This document shows, piece after piece, positions 7,667 to 17,913 of a stretch of DNA of 64,000 nt. Within the stretch, counting starts at the first letter, position 1; every line of letters begins with the position of its first letter. The stretch spans positions 156,166,501 through 156,230,500 of the forward strand of contig JAZHRO010000063.1 in assembly GCA_037157565.1 (NCBI GenBank), written 5' to 3'. Origin of the DNA: Thalassia testudinum (taxonomy: Eukaryota > Streptophyta > Magnoliopsida > Alismatales > Hydrocharitaceae). Below the pieces are notes generated by a model that did no database searches, had not been told where the DNA came from, and was given only the letters and a program-made list of their open reading frames with translations. A program made the translations under genes and the position numbers.

Positions 7667-9576
7667 TGATTAGCCCATAGTTGTGGGTTATTTAAGTACT
7701 TAAGTGCCTACACATTAGGTTAATTCTAACATTTATTTAGTATAAATTAGGATGTAAATAGATTAATTCATAATTTTAATCTAATTACATAATCCATACA
7801 TTGCATTCATATCTTAAGTGCATTTAGAATTAGCTTAGAATAGCATTCATCTAATTAGATAACCAATTAGGTATATTGTTTTTATTAACATAGAAGTTGA
7901 GGGTCTATACATAAATAACCCTAATATTTTAATAATATTTGCTTTATTCGTCTTCTTTCAGAACGGCTGGCTGCCGCTCCAACGCCCGGCTGCTGCAGTG
8001 ATGAAGCCATTCAAGGGGGAGCGGATGTGGTGGATCTGGTCGGCGGCTGATTTCAAAATTGTTCAAGACACTATAAAAGGAGCACGGAAGCTGCCGGCTG
8101 CAGCAGGCCTCCGCCACCGACTCACCACTGTGCAGAGAGATCCTCTCTCTTCCATCCACACTGCCGGCCTCTACCGTGGCGGCGAGTCTCCACCACCGTG
8201 GGCGTGTGGTGTGACAGGCCACACCGCCATCCGGAGCTCGCCCGCATTACCGTGAGCACCTTAGCGTGCAACTCCCTCGCCGTCGTCGCCGACCACCGTC
8301 ACCAACCTACTGATCGCCACCCTCTCAGTAACTTAAGACGTCTGGGAAATTTCCCAGACGTCTGAAGTTACCCGCTCACTTCACCGCACACGCCTGAAGT
8401 CGCCTGCAGACCCCTTCCCGCACCTGCAGAACCTTCAGCGCACCCACGTCCGTCAACCTTCAGCTCAAACACGCACAACCGCCTGCAGTCCACGCCGTTC
8501 ACCACTGTGTCTGCAGAACCGCCAGCAACCGACCTCTGCGCCCTCCACCGCTCACTGGCTGCTGCAGATCAGCCCGCGCTCTCCTCCAACGCCTGCAGAC
8601 CAGCCTGCAGCATCCTCCAACAGCCGCCTGCAGCTTCCACCGCGCAAGCGCCCCGCCTGCAGCTTCCACCGCGCAAGCGCCCCCTCTGCAGCTTCCACCG
8701 CACACGCCAGCGCCCGCCTGCAGACGCCCGCCTGCAGACCACCGCGCGCCAGCGCCCTCCGCAGACCTTCCGCGCGCCCACGCACAGCCACCTGCAGAAC
8801 CGCCAGCAACCGACCTCTGCAGCTACCACCGCAGCCACGCCAGCGCCCGCCTGCAGACGCCCGCCTGCAGACCACCGCGCGCCAGCGCCCTCCGCAGACC
8901 TTCCGCGCGCCCACGCACAGCCACCTGCAGAACCGCCAGCAACCGACCTCTGCAGCTACCACCGCAGCCACGCCTCCGCGCGCCAGCGCCCGCCTGCAGA
9001 CCACCGCAGCCACGCCTCCGCGCGCCAGCGCCTTCCGCAGACCTTCCACGCGCCCACGCACAACCGCCTGCAGCACCTCCGCCGGAGCTCGTCCGGCCAC
9101 CTCCGGCCGCCGCGCGACTCGCCGTCACCACCGATTCGAAGCCCTTGATCCAAGGGACCTCCGCCGAGCTTCCCGCGCCCAGCCATCGGCTCCTCGTCGC
9201 GCAAGACAACGGGGAAAAATTCCCCTGTTTTGCTACAGTAAAGCATTGATTAAAATTTACATTTTCTGCCATTGCCAGATTTTATTCATATTCTATTCAG
9301 TCTGCATTGCGGAAAATATCCTGTAGTTTATCATAATTGCCATTTCAGCATTATTTCTTGCTTAAACCTTAATCTAAAGGCAATCTTGACTTGGTTCTTG
9401 TCCAAATTGACTCCGAACAAACATTTTTAAGTGGCGCGAATTTTAATACGTTATTGCCTCCCTGTGGAAACGACCCGCTCCTCTGCGAGTGGTTATTTCT
9501 TGTTAAAAATTGATTAGTCGATTTTTCCACCACATTAAACTACAAACGACTTAAAAGCGAAGGATCGACTCGATCA
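7667..9576 (+). repeat. 3' LTR of A
   Basis: 1910 bp, near-identical to the 5' LTR; TATA box at 8072-8078, palindrome at 8336-8363. Followed by ACCAC (9577-9581), the target duplication. Confidence 0.93.
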
Positions 9577-9581
9577 ACCAC

Positions 9582-10025
9582 CTTCCTCCAGGCAACGTCA
9601 AAGTGAGTCATCCTCCGAGCAACCGTTGAGGGAAATTCTCTCACCTATATCTTTCTTTTTGCTTTTGTAGTGTAATCTTTTCTGCTTTCTTAGTTGTAGA
9701 AAACATTTGCTTCAAAAATATATGTGATTATTTCCCTCTCTCTCTCTTATATTTTGCAAGTAGATTAGTTAAATAAGAATTCATCCTAATCTCTTGCTTG
9801 CTAAAAATATCAAAAAAATTCGAAAAGACAAAAATGACAAAAACAAATAAAAGTGAAATGCATAATTTTCAAAACCAAATGTTTGCCTCTCCGTGTTCGA
9901 CCCGGGACTCACTTTTCGAGTTTCAATTATAAATTTTATCTGATCGATATATTTTCTCTCAAATCGAACTACGACGATGGGTTTTCCAAAATCCAATACT
10001 TTCTATGTGCGAATTTGCCTCATCA
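9582..10025 (+). repeat. Left LTR of B, second part (U5 end)
   Basis: Continues the B LTR after insertion A and matches the reverse complement of 27797-28240. It contains the U5 block GTTTGCCTCTCCGTGTTCGA (from about 9881) and ends exactly at the LTR terminus CTCATCA (10025). What follows is not a PBS but B internal sequence reading the other way. Confidence 0.85.
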
Positions 10026-10224
10026 TTTGGAATGGATAGTAATCATGGTCTTGTTGTCTAGGGTTAGGCCCTAGACACTGAGGTTTGGATTCATATCCCC
10101 AATCAAAGTTATCCCGACTAGTGGATGGGTAATCATAAGTCGAGTCAGGATAGTAATCATCTTGGGTATAAGTGGTGGTAGGAGGGTAGGATGGGAAATG
10201 AGTGTAGGATGTGGAAGGATACAT
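10026..10224 (-). pseudogene. Truncated start of the B ORF (Tyr/Pro/Ser/Asp-rich)
   Basis: On the minus strand an ORF starting at 10224 (or 10278) encodes about 66 residues of B with repeated Tyr, Pro, Ser and Asp, then runs into the antisense LTR at 10025. Composition and position after the leader resemble the N-termini of the acidic ORFs in A and C, not a gag-pol start (MFGRR in D' and E). The cut coincides with the LTR terminus. Function unknown. Confidence 0.5.
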
Positions 10225-10473
10225 GGTAGAATAGGAGGGGCAATCAGAAGAAAGAAAGGAGCACTGCAATACAAGCAATCAACCCTATCCTTAGGTGGGT
10301 TAGCCTAAAGACCTACAGACTCCCAGGACCCATCTTGAGATTATAACCGATTTGGTCTACTTTTATTTGGTCAATTCAACCAGTTAGAAGGAGGGGCTGG
10401 GAAGAAGGTTCTTCCTTTGGCTTGTGCCTCCGGTTCCTAGTGTACCCACTAGCTTCAGTCGTTTGACGCTACT
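10225..10473 (-). other. B leader, distal part
   Basis: Noncoding on the minus strand. It contains AAGCCAAAGGAAGAACCTTC, also found in the C leader (32637-32655), which supports the minus orientation of the B body. Confidence 0.6.
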
Positions 10474-13215
10474 TGATGAGAGCCTCATCATGAGCCCTAA
10501 CTAGCTCATTTTGACCCAAGAAAGAGAATAAAAGCTCCTACATAACCTAGAGAAGGGCTTAATGGAAGGAATAAGTGTTCTGAGAAGAAAACATGAAATA
10601 AAGGTTAAAATTGCAATTTTGCCATTGCAATACATAAACAAGATTTCTCAGAGGCATAACATAGGTCAAATGGTCAGAATAAGATAAAAAGTGGGTTGGT
10701 TTAATCAGAAATGGGTTTATGTGCAAACCAGGAATTAAACGACATCTTGTAACCCTAAAATAGACTCGCTTAATTCAACAAGGTCTTGGTCAAGATAAAA
10801 ATCAAGTAAGCCCTCTAAAATTCATGGGAAAATATCCCCTAGGGTTTAGAACATTCAATTTGGCCTTTGGAACCTAGTTTGACCTAGATTAGGGTCCTAA
10901 CTCATCAATTAACCTAATTTGGGTTTTTATGCAAAATATCCAGTCAAACGTGGTCAAACCTAAAATCCAACTTCACCATTGGATTCCTTAGGTCTAAATT
11001 AGGTTTGTACCAAAATTTGGACCTAAGGGGAGGTCATCTTGACCTACTTTGCAAATTAGTACACCCAATTACATTTTGGCCCCTATCTTTTGAAAACTAT
11101 TACACAAAACAGGTCCCTCCACCATTAATGGGGAGGAATCCTTCTCCGACGAGGAAGGGAGGGGGAATACTCCCTGATCCCTCAGAGATCTCCTCCCAGA
11201 TTTGGAAGGGAGATTCTCTGAGGAATCCCCTTCCATCTGAGCCCAATCACAATCTTTGATTTCCATCCAATCTCTCATGCGAATGCACGAGAGATTTGGA
11301 ATCCCAACTACCTTCCTTCTCCGGTGATATGTCGGTAGCAGAAGGCTTGCCCTCCATGCACCAGAAGCTCGACCAGCACTTATAAGAGGACCCCCGGCCC
11401 TCTACAAATCTCTCAGACTTGTTTTGGTCGTAGAATCCCCCAGATTTCATCTCCCCTCTCTCTGGCCAAGTAGCCTGCAAGCTCTGGCGATTCTTCCTCC
11501 TCCCTCTCGTCGCTCTGCTGCCATACCAGCAGTAGGGTTCACTCCGCCTCGTCTTCCCGTGTTGCGCCGCACCAGCGCACGCCTTCCTATCCTCCTCGTC
11601 ATCGTTGTTATCTCCCTCGGGACCGTCTTCTCTAACGACGGCACAAACGAGCCGTCCGTCTTCGTTGCCCCCCCTTCGCTCCCAATAATCCAGATAAGCT
11701 CCCCATTTTCCACTCTTTCATTTTCCTCATTCTATTTCACACAACACCCCTCGACCGCCACTATCCGCCCTCATCTTCCCCATCTCCGGCCACACTCCGA
11801 TGAGACGCCTCCATCAATCCACAACCCCACATGTCTTGCCACCCTCCTCACAACCTCCGCCACACTCCACTGAACATTTTCCACTCATCCACAGACCGCC
11901 TACACCACCACAACTGCCCCTCGACCTAACCCATCCATTCAGTCACAAAGCGACCTAGGCATGCATGCCTAGGCTGCCCTGTGGCCTGCCACCTACCACC
12001 TCACCTTTGCCGTGACACGGTGAAGGTCCTCTTGTGGTCTGATAGAGCTGCAAACTTCTTTTTGCGCCGTGCAGAGTCTGAGCTCCAGTTGCCATTAGCG
12101 ACGGCTCGAGGAGGTTGAAAGCTCGCTCCAAGCTGAAATGCTTCAGGGTTCTAGGTCCAGCTGGTGCGGGGAGGTCTCGCGTAGGCAGCTATTCCAACAA
12201 GTGGCGCTGCGAGGCCTGCAGCTGCTGCAATTGGAGGAACGATTTCCTGCGGGCACGTAAGCAAAAGCGGTGGAACATTAGTCCCACCTCGGTAAGCAGT
12301 GACCTCTTTAAGTACTTTAAATTGATTTTGTGATATCATCAGGTTGCCTCCAATTCACTAGGGTGAGGTCCCTCCTCACCTATGCACGCCTCGTCTGTGA
12401 ACTAGCTTGCGGACCTGGTAACCCGACCCGATTATCCTCCTATGCACTCCTCGCGCACCACACCCACGCTGATACGCTTGGACCCAGGCGTGCCACCCGA
12501 CCTGATAACTTGGCTCTGGGAGAGCATACCGAAGAGAGATTCAGAGAGAGAGAGACGCATGGGAAGGGTAGGGGAATAGGTTTTGTTGCATGGTGCTTGT
12601 GCAGGAAGAGGATGCTAAGGAAGAAGCAACAAGAGAAGGAAGTAGGGGCTTAGCCGCTGCAAGCGAGGAAGAAGAAGAAGAACACCTTGTAGCAGAGGTG
12701 TGGCAGACCAAGAGAAAGAAGAGAGAGATCAAGGGGCAAACAAAGAGGAGAAGCAAGAAAGCAGAGGAAGATGAGGAAGAAAAAGAAGAAGGCAACCTAA
12801 GAAGAGGCAAAACTAGGACTTAGTCGCAAGAAGAGAATCAAGAAGAGAAGGAAAAAGAAGAGGAGCAGAAGCGGCTAAGGAAGAAAAAGAAAAGGAGCAA
12901 CCATAGCTGCAGCAGAGCAAATCACCAATAGAAGAAAAGAATCTGAGAGATAACTTTAAGACGTCTGATGTAATATCAGACGTCCATTCTTTTTTAGCAA
13001 TTTCTTTCCATAATGTTATCCTGTCACTTCTACTGAACTAGTCATTTCTTTTCATTAAAAAGTTGTGTTCTCATGTTTTGGAATACTCAGATTGCTCCCT
13101 GTGTTCGACCTTGGATACTTTGATTTTCGAGATATAAATTTTTATTTGTTTTCGTGGAAAGTTCATCTATATTACAATGAGATATCTGTTAAAACATGAT
13201 CTAGCCGCGTGAACA
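10474..13215 (+). mobile_element. D1: solo LTR of the D family
   Basis: 2742 bp, TGATGAGAGCC...GAACA, flanked by perfect CTACT (10469-10473 and 13216-13220). It aligns with the D' and F LTRs but is more diverged, and no PBS follows. The structure fits LTR-LTR recombination after insertion into B. It carries TATAAGA (11381), a purine-rich block (about 12600-12950), a GACGTC hairpin (12960-12984) and the U5 block TGCTCCCTGTGTTCGACCTT (about 13094). Confidence 0.88.
12960..12984 (+). repeat. GACGTC hairpin in D1
   Basis: GACGTCTGAT and ATCAGACGTC, 10-nt perfect arms, 5-nt loop, about 230 bp before the LTR end. Confidence 0.8.
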
Positions 13216-13220
13216 CTACT

Positions 13221-13667
13221 CCCCTAGCTAGACATCAGATGGACTAGTGAAGTATATTAATCGAAAAAACTCTCAGTTTGATCCCTGAAGAGCGAATCAA
13301 TCCTTAAGGCCAACGTCTACTCAGTTTTAGTTAGGCTTGGGATGATTGTGCTCTTGGAATGTGATGGGCCCTTTAGATGGGTTGTGCCCTTAATGATCAA
13401 TTCAAATGTGTGTACGTGCACAACCAGGGTTTGCAAACATGGTTATTTGATGATGTGTCTTTTAGGGTTTAACCTTGTTTAATAGCTTTTAGGGTTTAAT
13501 CTTAGGTGTATTCAATCAAGTTCAGGAGAACACTCCAAGTTTTGAAAACACGGGTGTAGATATATTCCTTTAAAAATCAGAAATAAAATGTAGAGTGCCT
13601 GGTTTAGTTAAAAAAATCAACCCTAAGTGACAAGCTACTTGATGAATCAATTTTAATTTGAGCGGTG
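13221..13667 (-). other. B leader, middle part
   Basis: Noncoding segment of B between D1 and D'. It resembles part of the E leader (for example CCTTAAGG..., TCAGTTTTAGTTAGGCTTGG, CTCTTGGAATGTGATGGGCC against 60028-60110), consistent with an Athila leader. The last five bases, CGGTG, are the left target duplication of D'. Confidence 0.6.
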
Positions 13668-15376
13668 TGTTTGTCGCGCTTTTGTGCGGTTTGTTAAAAG
13701 ATAATATCGCGTTGTAACATAGCCGCTAAAGCGTTCAAAACAAATAAAGATTTTTATTACTCGAAAACCGGAATATCCGAGGTCGAACACAGGGAGCAAT
13801 CTCAGTACTTTGTAAAACCCAAGAATACAACTGTTACATGCAAATATAATTGATTCAAAGAGTTTTTAGAAAAGGTAGAATTAGACGTCTGATTTATGTA
13901 TAAGACGTCTTAAATGTGATCTTTCTTTCTTTCTTCCTTCTTCTCCTTTCTGCTTCTGTATCTTTCCTTCTGCTTTGCCTTTCTTATCTCTTTGCAATCT
14001 TCCCTTGTCCTTCTTCTTCTTCTCTGCGAAGACTTCTAATCTTTCTGCTTTCCTTCTCCTGCGAAGGCTTCTTTCTTCTTCTTCTGTCTTCTTCTTTGGC
14101 TTGCTTTTCCTTCTTCTGCAGCGGCCAAGTCCTTCTCCTGCGATCAGCCTGCCTGCACAGGAGCAAAACCTAACCCTTCTCCCTCTACCCGCGCGTCTCT
14201 CTCTCTCAAGCAATTCACTCAGAGCTGCTCTCCCAGAGCCACAGGCATTAATTGGGTCGGATCGTACCCGGGACCAGGCGCACCTGAAGGTGGTGTGATG
14301 CGCGAGGAGTGCGTAGGTCTAGGTCGGGTCGGATCCGCCAAGTCTGTGTGGTCAGGTCGCGGACGAGGCGGGTGTGGGGTCAGTGAGGGACCTCACCCCT
14401 GTGCTTACTGAGGCGATAAGGGTATATCACAAAACCAATTTATAGTGTACCTGAGGTTTGTAATCCCACGATGTGGGACTAAAGGTTTCGTCCTTCCCTC
14501 ACGCGCGCCCGCAGACTCTCGTGTGCAATTTTCCACGCTGAAGGCCCTGCTGTTGCTCCAAGCTGAACTCAGTCACCTCGCAACACTTGCGAGAGGCTGC
14601 TGCACCTGCCGCCTGGGAAGCCTGACGCCTGCTGCTGCTCCAAGCTTCCTGCTGCTTCGGCTGTTAATGGCGGCCGGGGCGTTCACCTGAGATTCCACAG
14701 AACGGCCTATTGGCCCAATCAGAATAGCTGGAAACCTTCGTCGTGGCACGGCGGAGGCGGTGGGTGATGCTGCAGGTTGTCGGTCGGCCTAGGCGTGCGC
14801 GCCTAGGTCAACCTGTGGCCGGAGATGGTGGGTTGTTCGGGGGGTGGTTATGGAGGTCTGGAGTGGTAGTTGTGGGGTGGAGCGAGTTCCTGGTGGTGAG
14901 GCGGAACTCCCGAGGTGGTTGGCGAGTCGTGTGGAGTGGCAGAGTGGTGTGGGCGGCTCGCCGGAGTGCGGTCGGAGGCGAGGAAGATGAAGGCGGATAG
15001 GTACTGTCGAGGGGTAATCAAGTAAAATAGTTGGGGGAAAAGAGAGAGGAGAGGGTGGAGAACGTATCTGGGGTTGTCTGGAGGGAAGGGAGGTGGCGGA
15101 GAGGACGGCTCGTAACTGCCGTCGTCGGGGAAGAAAGACCCTGAGGGAGGAAGCGGCGACGAAGACGAGGTCAGAAGCGCGCGCGCGGGGTACAGCGCGA
15201 TGCGGGAGGAAGCGGCGGAGAGGACTCTGCTGCTGGTATGGCAGCAGAGCGACAAGAAGGAGGGAAGGAGGTCGCTGGAGCTTGTGGGTCGTTTGGCCGG
15301 AGATGGGAGAGGGAGGAATTTGGAAGGGATCTTCGTCAAAATCATGCTTAGCCTCTTCGGCCGGAGTTGTGGGTTC

Positions 15377-15383
15377 TTATATA
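15377..15383 (-). promoter_or_regulatory. TATA box of D' 3' LTR
   Basis: TATATAAGAACC on the minus strand; identical box in the 5' LTR at 26287-26293. Confidence 0.6.
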
Positions 15384-15468
15384 GGCGCTGGACTGGGTGT
15401 GCAGGGCGTGAAGGGCACGTAATTTCCTGAGGTTGGTCGCCGGAGATGGAAAGGAGTTAGGATACCCA

Positions 15469-15496
15469 AATCTCTCGTGCGTTCGCACGAGAGATT
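15469..15496 (-). repeat. U3 inverted repeat of the D family
   Basis: AATCTCTCGTGCG and CGCACGAGAGATT separated by TT, perfect arms. Present in the other D' LTR near 26379-26406 and with small changes in F (36648-36675) and D1 (about 11268-11297). It lies upstream of the TATA box. Confidence 0.8.
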
Positions 15497-16321
15497 GAGT
15501 TCACACCAGCGATTGTAATTGACTTTATAAGGAAGGGAATTCCTCAGAGAATCCTCCTTCCATTTCTGGGAGGGAATCTCTGAGGGATTAGAGAGCAATC
15601 CCTCTCCGAACCTCGCTGGAGCTCGGTTCTGCCCTAGTAATGGCGGCAGGACTGGTTTGCAAAGGAGGCGAAGAACCTAGGGGGTTCTCTGCAACGGTGT
15701 TCAAAAGATAGGGACCAATTTGTGATTTGGGTGTACTAAATTGCAAAGTAGGTCAAGATGACCCCTCCTTAGGTCCAAATTTTGGTACAAACCTAATTTG
15801 GACCTAAGGACTCCAATGGAGAAGTTAGATTTCAGGTTTGACCTCGTTTGACTGGACATTTTGCGTAAAAACCCAAATTAGGTTAATTGAAGAGCTAGGA
15901 CCCTAATCTAGGTCAAACTAGGTTCCAAAGGCCAAATTAAGTGTTCTAAACCCTAGAGTATGTTTTTCCATGATTTATAGAGGGTTTACTTGCTTTTTGT
16001 TCTGACCGAAACCTTGTTAATTTAAGCGGGTCTGTTTTAGGGTTACCAAGTGTCATTTAGTTCTTAGATTGCACATGAACCCATTTCTGATTGACTCAAC
16101 CCACTTTTTATCTCATTTATACTATTTGACCTCTGTTTTGCCTCTGAGAAATCCCGTTTACGTACTGCAATGGTAAAATTGTAGTTTTAACCTTTATTTC
16201 ATGTTTTCTTCTCAAAGCACTTGTTCCTTCAGTTAGGCCTTCTTCCAGGTTATGTAGGAGCTTTTATCTTCTTTATTGGTTCAAAATGAGCTAGTTATGG
16301 CTCATGATCAGGCTCTCATCA

Positions 16322-16355
16322 TACCCCCATGCCTAGCTTTTGCTAGTCCCTTAGC
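16322..16355 (-). other. 3' polypurine tract and stem-loop of D'
   Basis: On the minus strand GCTAAGGGACTAGC (16342-16355) and then GCATGGGGGTA (16322-16332) directly before the 3' LTR. Confidence 0.8.
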
Positions 16356-16774
16356 AAAATTTCAAAGTTTTAACTTCCATTCTAGACCCTGAGTGTCTGT
16401 CAACAATGATAAGTGCTTCTCCTTTTCTTTTCTGATTAGGTGGGAATGCCGACAATAGGCCTAGAGGTACTCAAGTACCAACCAAAATCCGGACCTGTTC
16501 CGCTTTAGCCTCAGTCTTCTGCAAAGGTTTCTACGGCCCACAGAAACTAACCTAGGGTTTGTTGGACTCCGCGGTTAAAGCACCCGTGCTTGAGATATTT
16601 TTAGCCTAAGTTCAGTTTGCAGTGCATTTTTTTTTTTTTTTTGTAAGAGAGGGATAGAAGATTTATTTGTTTGGAGAGCTTTTCTCTCTCTTTTCTTTTT
16701 ATTTCTAGCTTCGGATTAGCTTCTCAACACGGTCTGTATCGGATTCCTCATCCCCATCATCAATCCTCAAGGGT

Positions 16775-16922
16775 CCCTGGCTTTCGAGATTTCGAGATAA
16801 TCCCGCCCATGGCAACCCCCGGAACCCTGGCTTTCGAGATTTCGAGATAATCCCGCCCATGGCGTTCTGTGGCCGAATCCAGACCCTGGCGATCGACATT
16901 TCGTGATAATGCCGCCCATGGT
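16775..16922 (-). repeat. Triple CATGGGCGGG...TCTCGAAA...GCCAGGG repeat (D')
   Basis: Three units at 16775-16813, 16825-16863 and 16884-16922. Read on the minus strand each is CCATGGGCGGGATTATCTCG followed by AAATCTCGAAAGCCAGGG, with the third unit diverged. It matches F closely and A more distantly. Confidence 0.8.
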
Positions 16923-17612
16923 ATCTGAACCAGCAGAGTGCTTACATGCCCCCAGTAGGATATTTAAATATCCTAAGAGACAAGCACCGAGGAGATGATA
17001 TGTTGTTGCGCATCTTCGAGGGGAATTTTTCGCCTCTCCGCGCTGGGAACTCGTCCAAATCAATTTGTGTTGATTAACCGCTCCTAATCTAGGTGACTTT
17101 TTCAGAACATTAAACGCTTTTCGCGTGATTTGGACGTTTATGCGCACTGAACCAGATTGTGTGTGAATTTGGGTGCTTAGGTTACCGAATCCCGCAAACC
17201 GGAGGTCAGTTAATGAGGCCGAATACTTCCTAAGCCTTAAACCTAATACTCAAGCTTCGCATTTTCCTCAACCTCTTGAGGATTATCCAGATTTTAATGG
17301 ATACGTGAATTTTTAAGCTAAAGGTACTAGCCCAAAAAGCCTAAGACCAGCGTTCCCGCTAATCTCTTGTTATATCTCCGTGGCACTTTTCTTTTCTTTT
17401 TCTTGATTCGGTCTAGAACTTCAGTTAACCCCTTAATCTTTTACTAATGACTTTCTTTTCATTTTGTGCTCCTTTTTGTCATTTTTTCTTCTTTTCCTCC
17501 TCTCATTTGTATGACCTTGAATTGTTCCTCCCCTCTATCAACTCTTTTTTTTTTTTTTTTTGTATGTGAAACCCTTTCTTGATATGAATTTTCTGACATT
17601 TTGCACTTTCAT

Positions 17613-17624
17613 ACCCCCCCATGC
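17613..17624 (-). other. Internal polypurine tract of D'
   Basis: GCATGGGGGGGT on the minus strand, preceded by GGGGACATTGCAAATCTTAG. Same phrase in A, C, E and F. Confidence 0.6.
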
Positions 17625-17913
17625 CTAAGATTTGCAATGTCCCCATTGTAAATTAGGTGGGTTCGAATTCAGCTTAGTTCATGTATTAGAACAGGTGTGT
17701 GGTGAGTGAATGGGTCGAAGCGACTTGTTGCGAACGATTTCTAATCTCGGGTAGGTATACCTGAGGTGAAGTCGGCTGTTCTAATGGATGAACCCTAAAG
17801 TGCAATATGAGTTCCGCATAGAGATGTCAGAAACGGTTTCAGGTTTTTCAAAGAATGACGGGTTGCCTCCCGTTAAGCGTTGAGTTTTACGCCATCGGCT
17901 GGGCGCAATGAGC

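Larger units (their letters stand above)
1369..9576 (+). mobile_element. Element A: young, complete non-autonomous Athila-like retrotransposon
   Basis: LTRs at 1369-3279 and 7667-9576, both TGAT...ATCA, flanked by ACCAC (1364-1368 and 9577-9581). The LTRs are almost identical; by eye I find one 1-bp indel (near 2013) and one substitution (3273 versus 9570) in 1.9 kb, so A is probably the youngest insertion here. It has a perfect tRNA-Asp PBS, two long ORFs with no gag-pol homology, an internal G-rich tract, a triple motif repeat and a terminal polypurine tract. It must rely on proteins supplied by another element. Confidence 0.93.
13668..16321 (-). repeat. 3' LTR of D'
   Basis: 2654 bp. Read on the minus strand it begins TGATGAGAGCCTGATCATG and ends CGACAAACA. 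TATATAA box at 15377-15383, a 28-bp inverted repeat at 15469-15496, a purine-rich block (13915-14130 as pyrimidines on plus) and paired AGACGTCT (13883-13890, 13903-13910). Confidence 0.9.
16356..17913 (-). other. 3' noncoding region of D'
   Basis: About 1.55 kb with the triple motif (16775-16922), an internal polypurine tract (17613-17624) and, just after the gag-pol stop, a box GGCGTAAAACTCAACGCTTA followed by ACGGGAGGCAACCCG (about 17859-17895). No env-like ORF is visible. Confidence 0.7.

Noticed and set aside
396..10025. Left B LTR as an independent solo LTR
   Set aside because: Its right flank (TTTGG at 10026-10030) does not match ATTGC, whereas 391-395 matches 29241-29245 and the C LTR reads through; one composite insertion explains more.
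13881..14213. Lys/Arg/Glu-rich ORFs in D-family LTRs (also 24794-25123, 38014-38265, 45183-45437)
   Set aside because: Translation of the GAA-rich purine block; simple-sequence origin.
16356..17913. env-like gene downstream of D' pol
   Set aside because: Only short ORFs on the sense strand; the region is occupied by noncoding modules.
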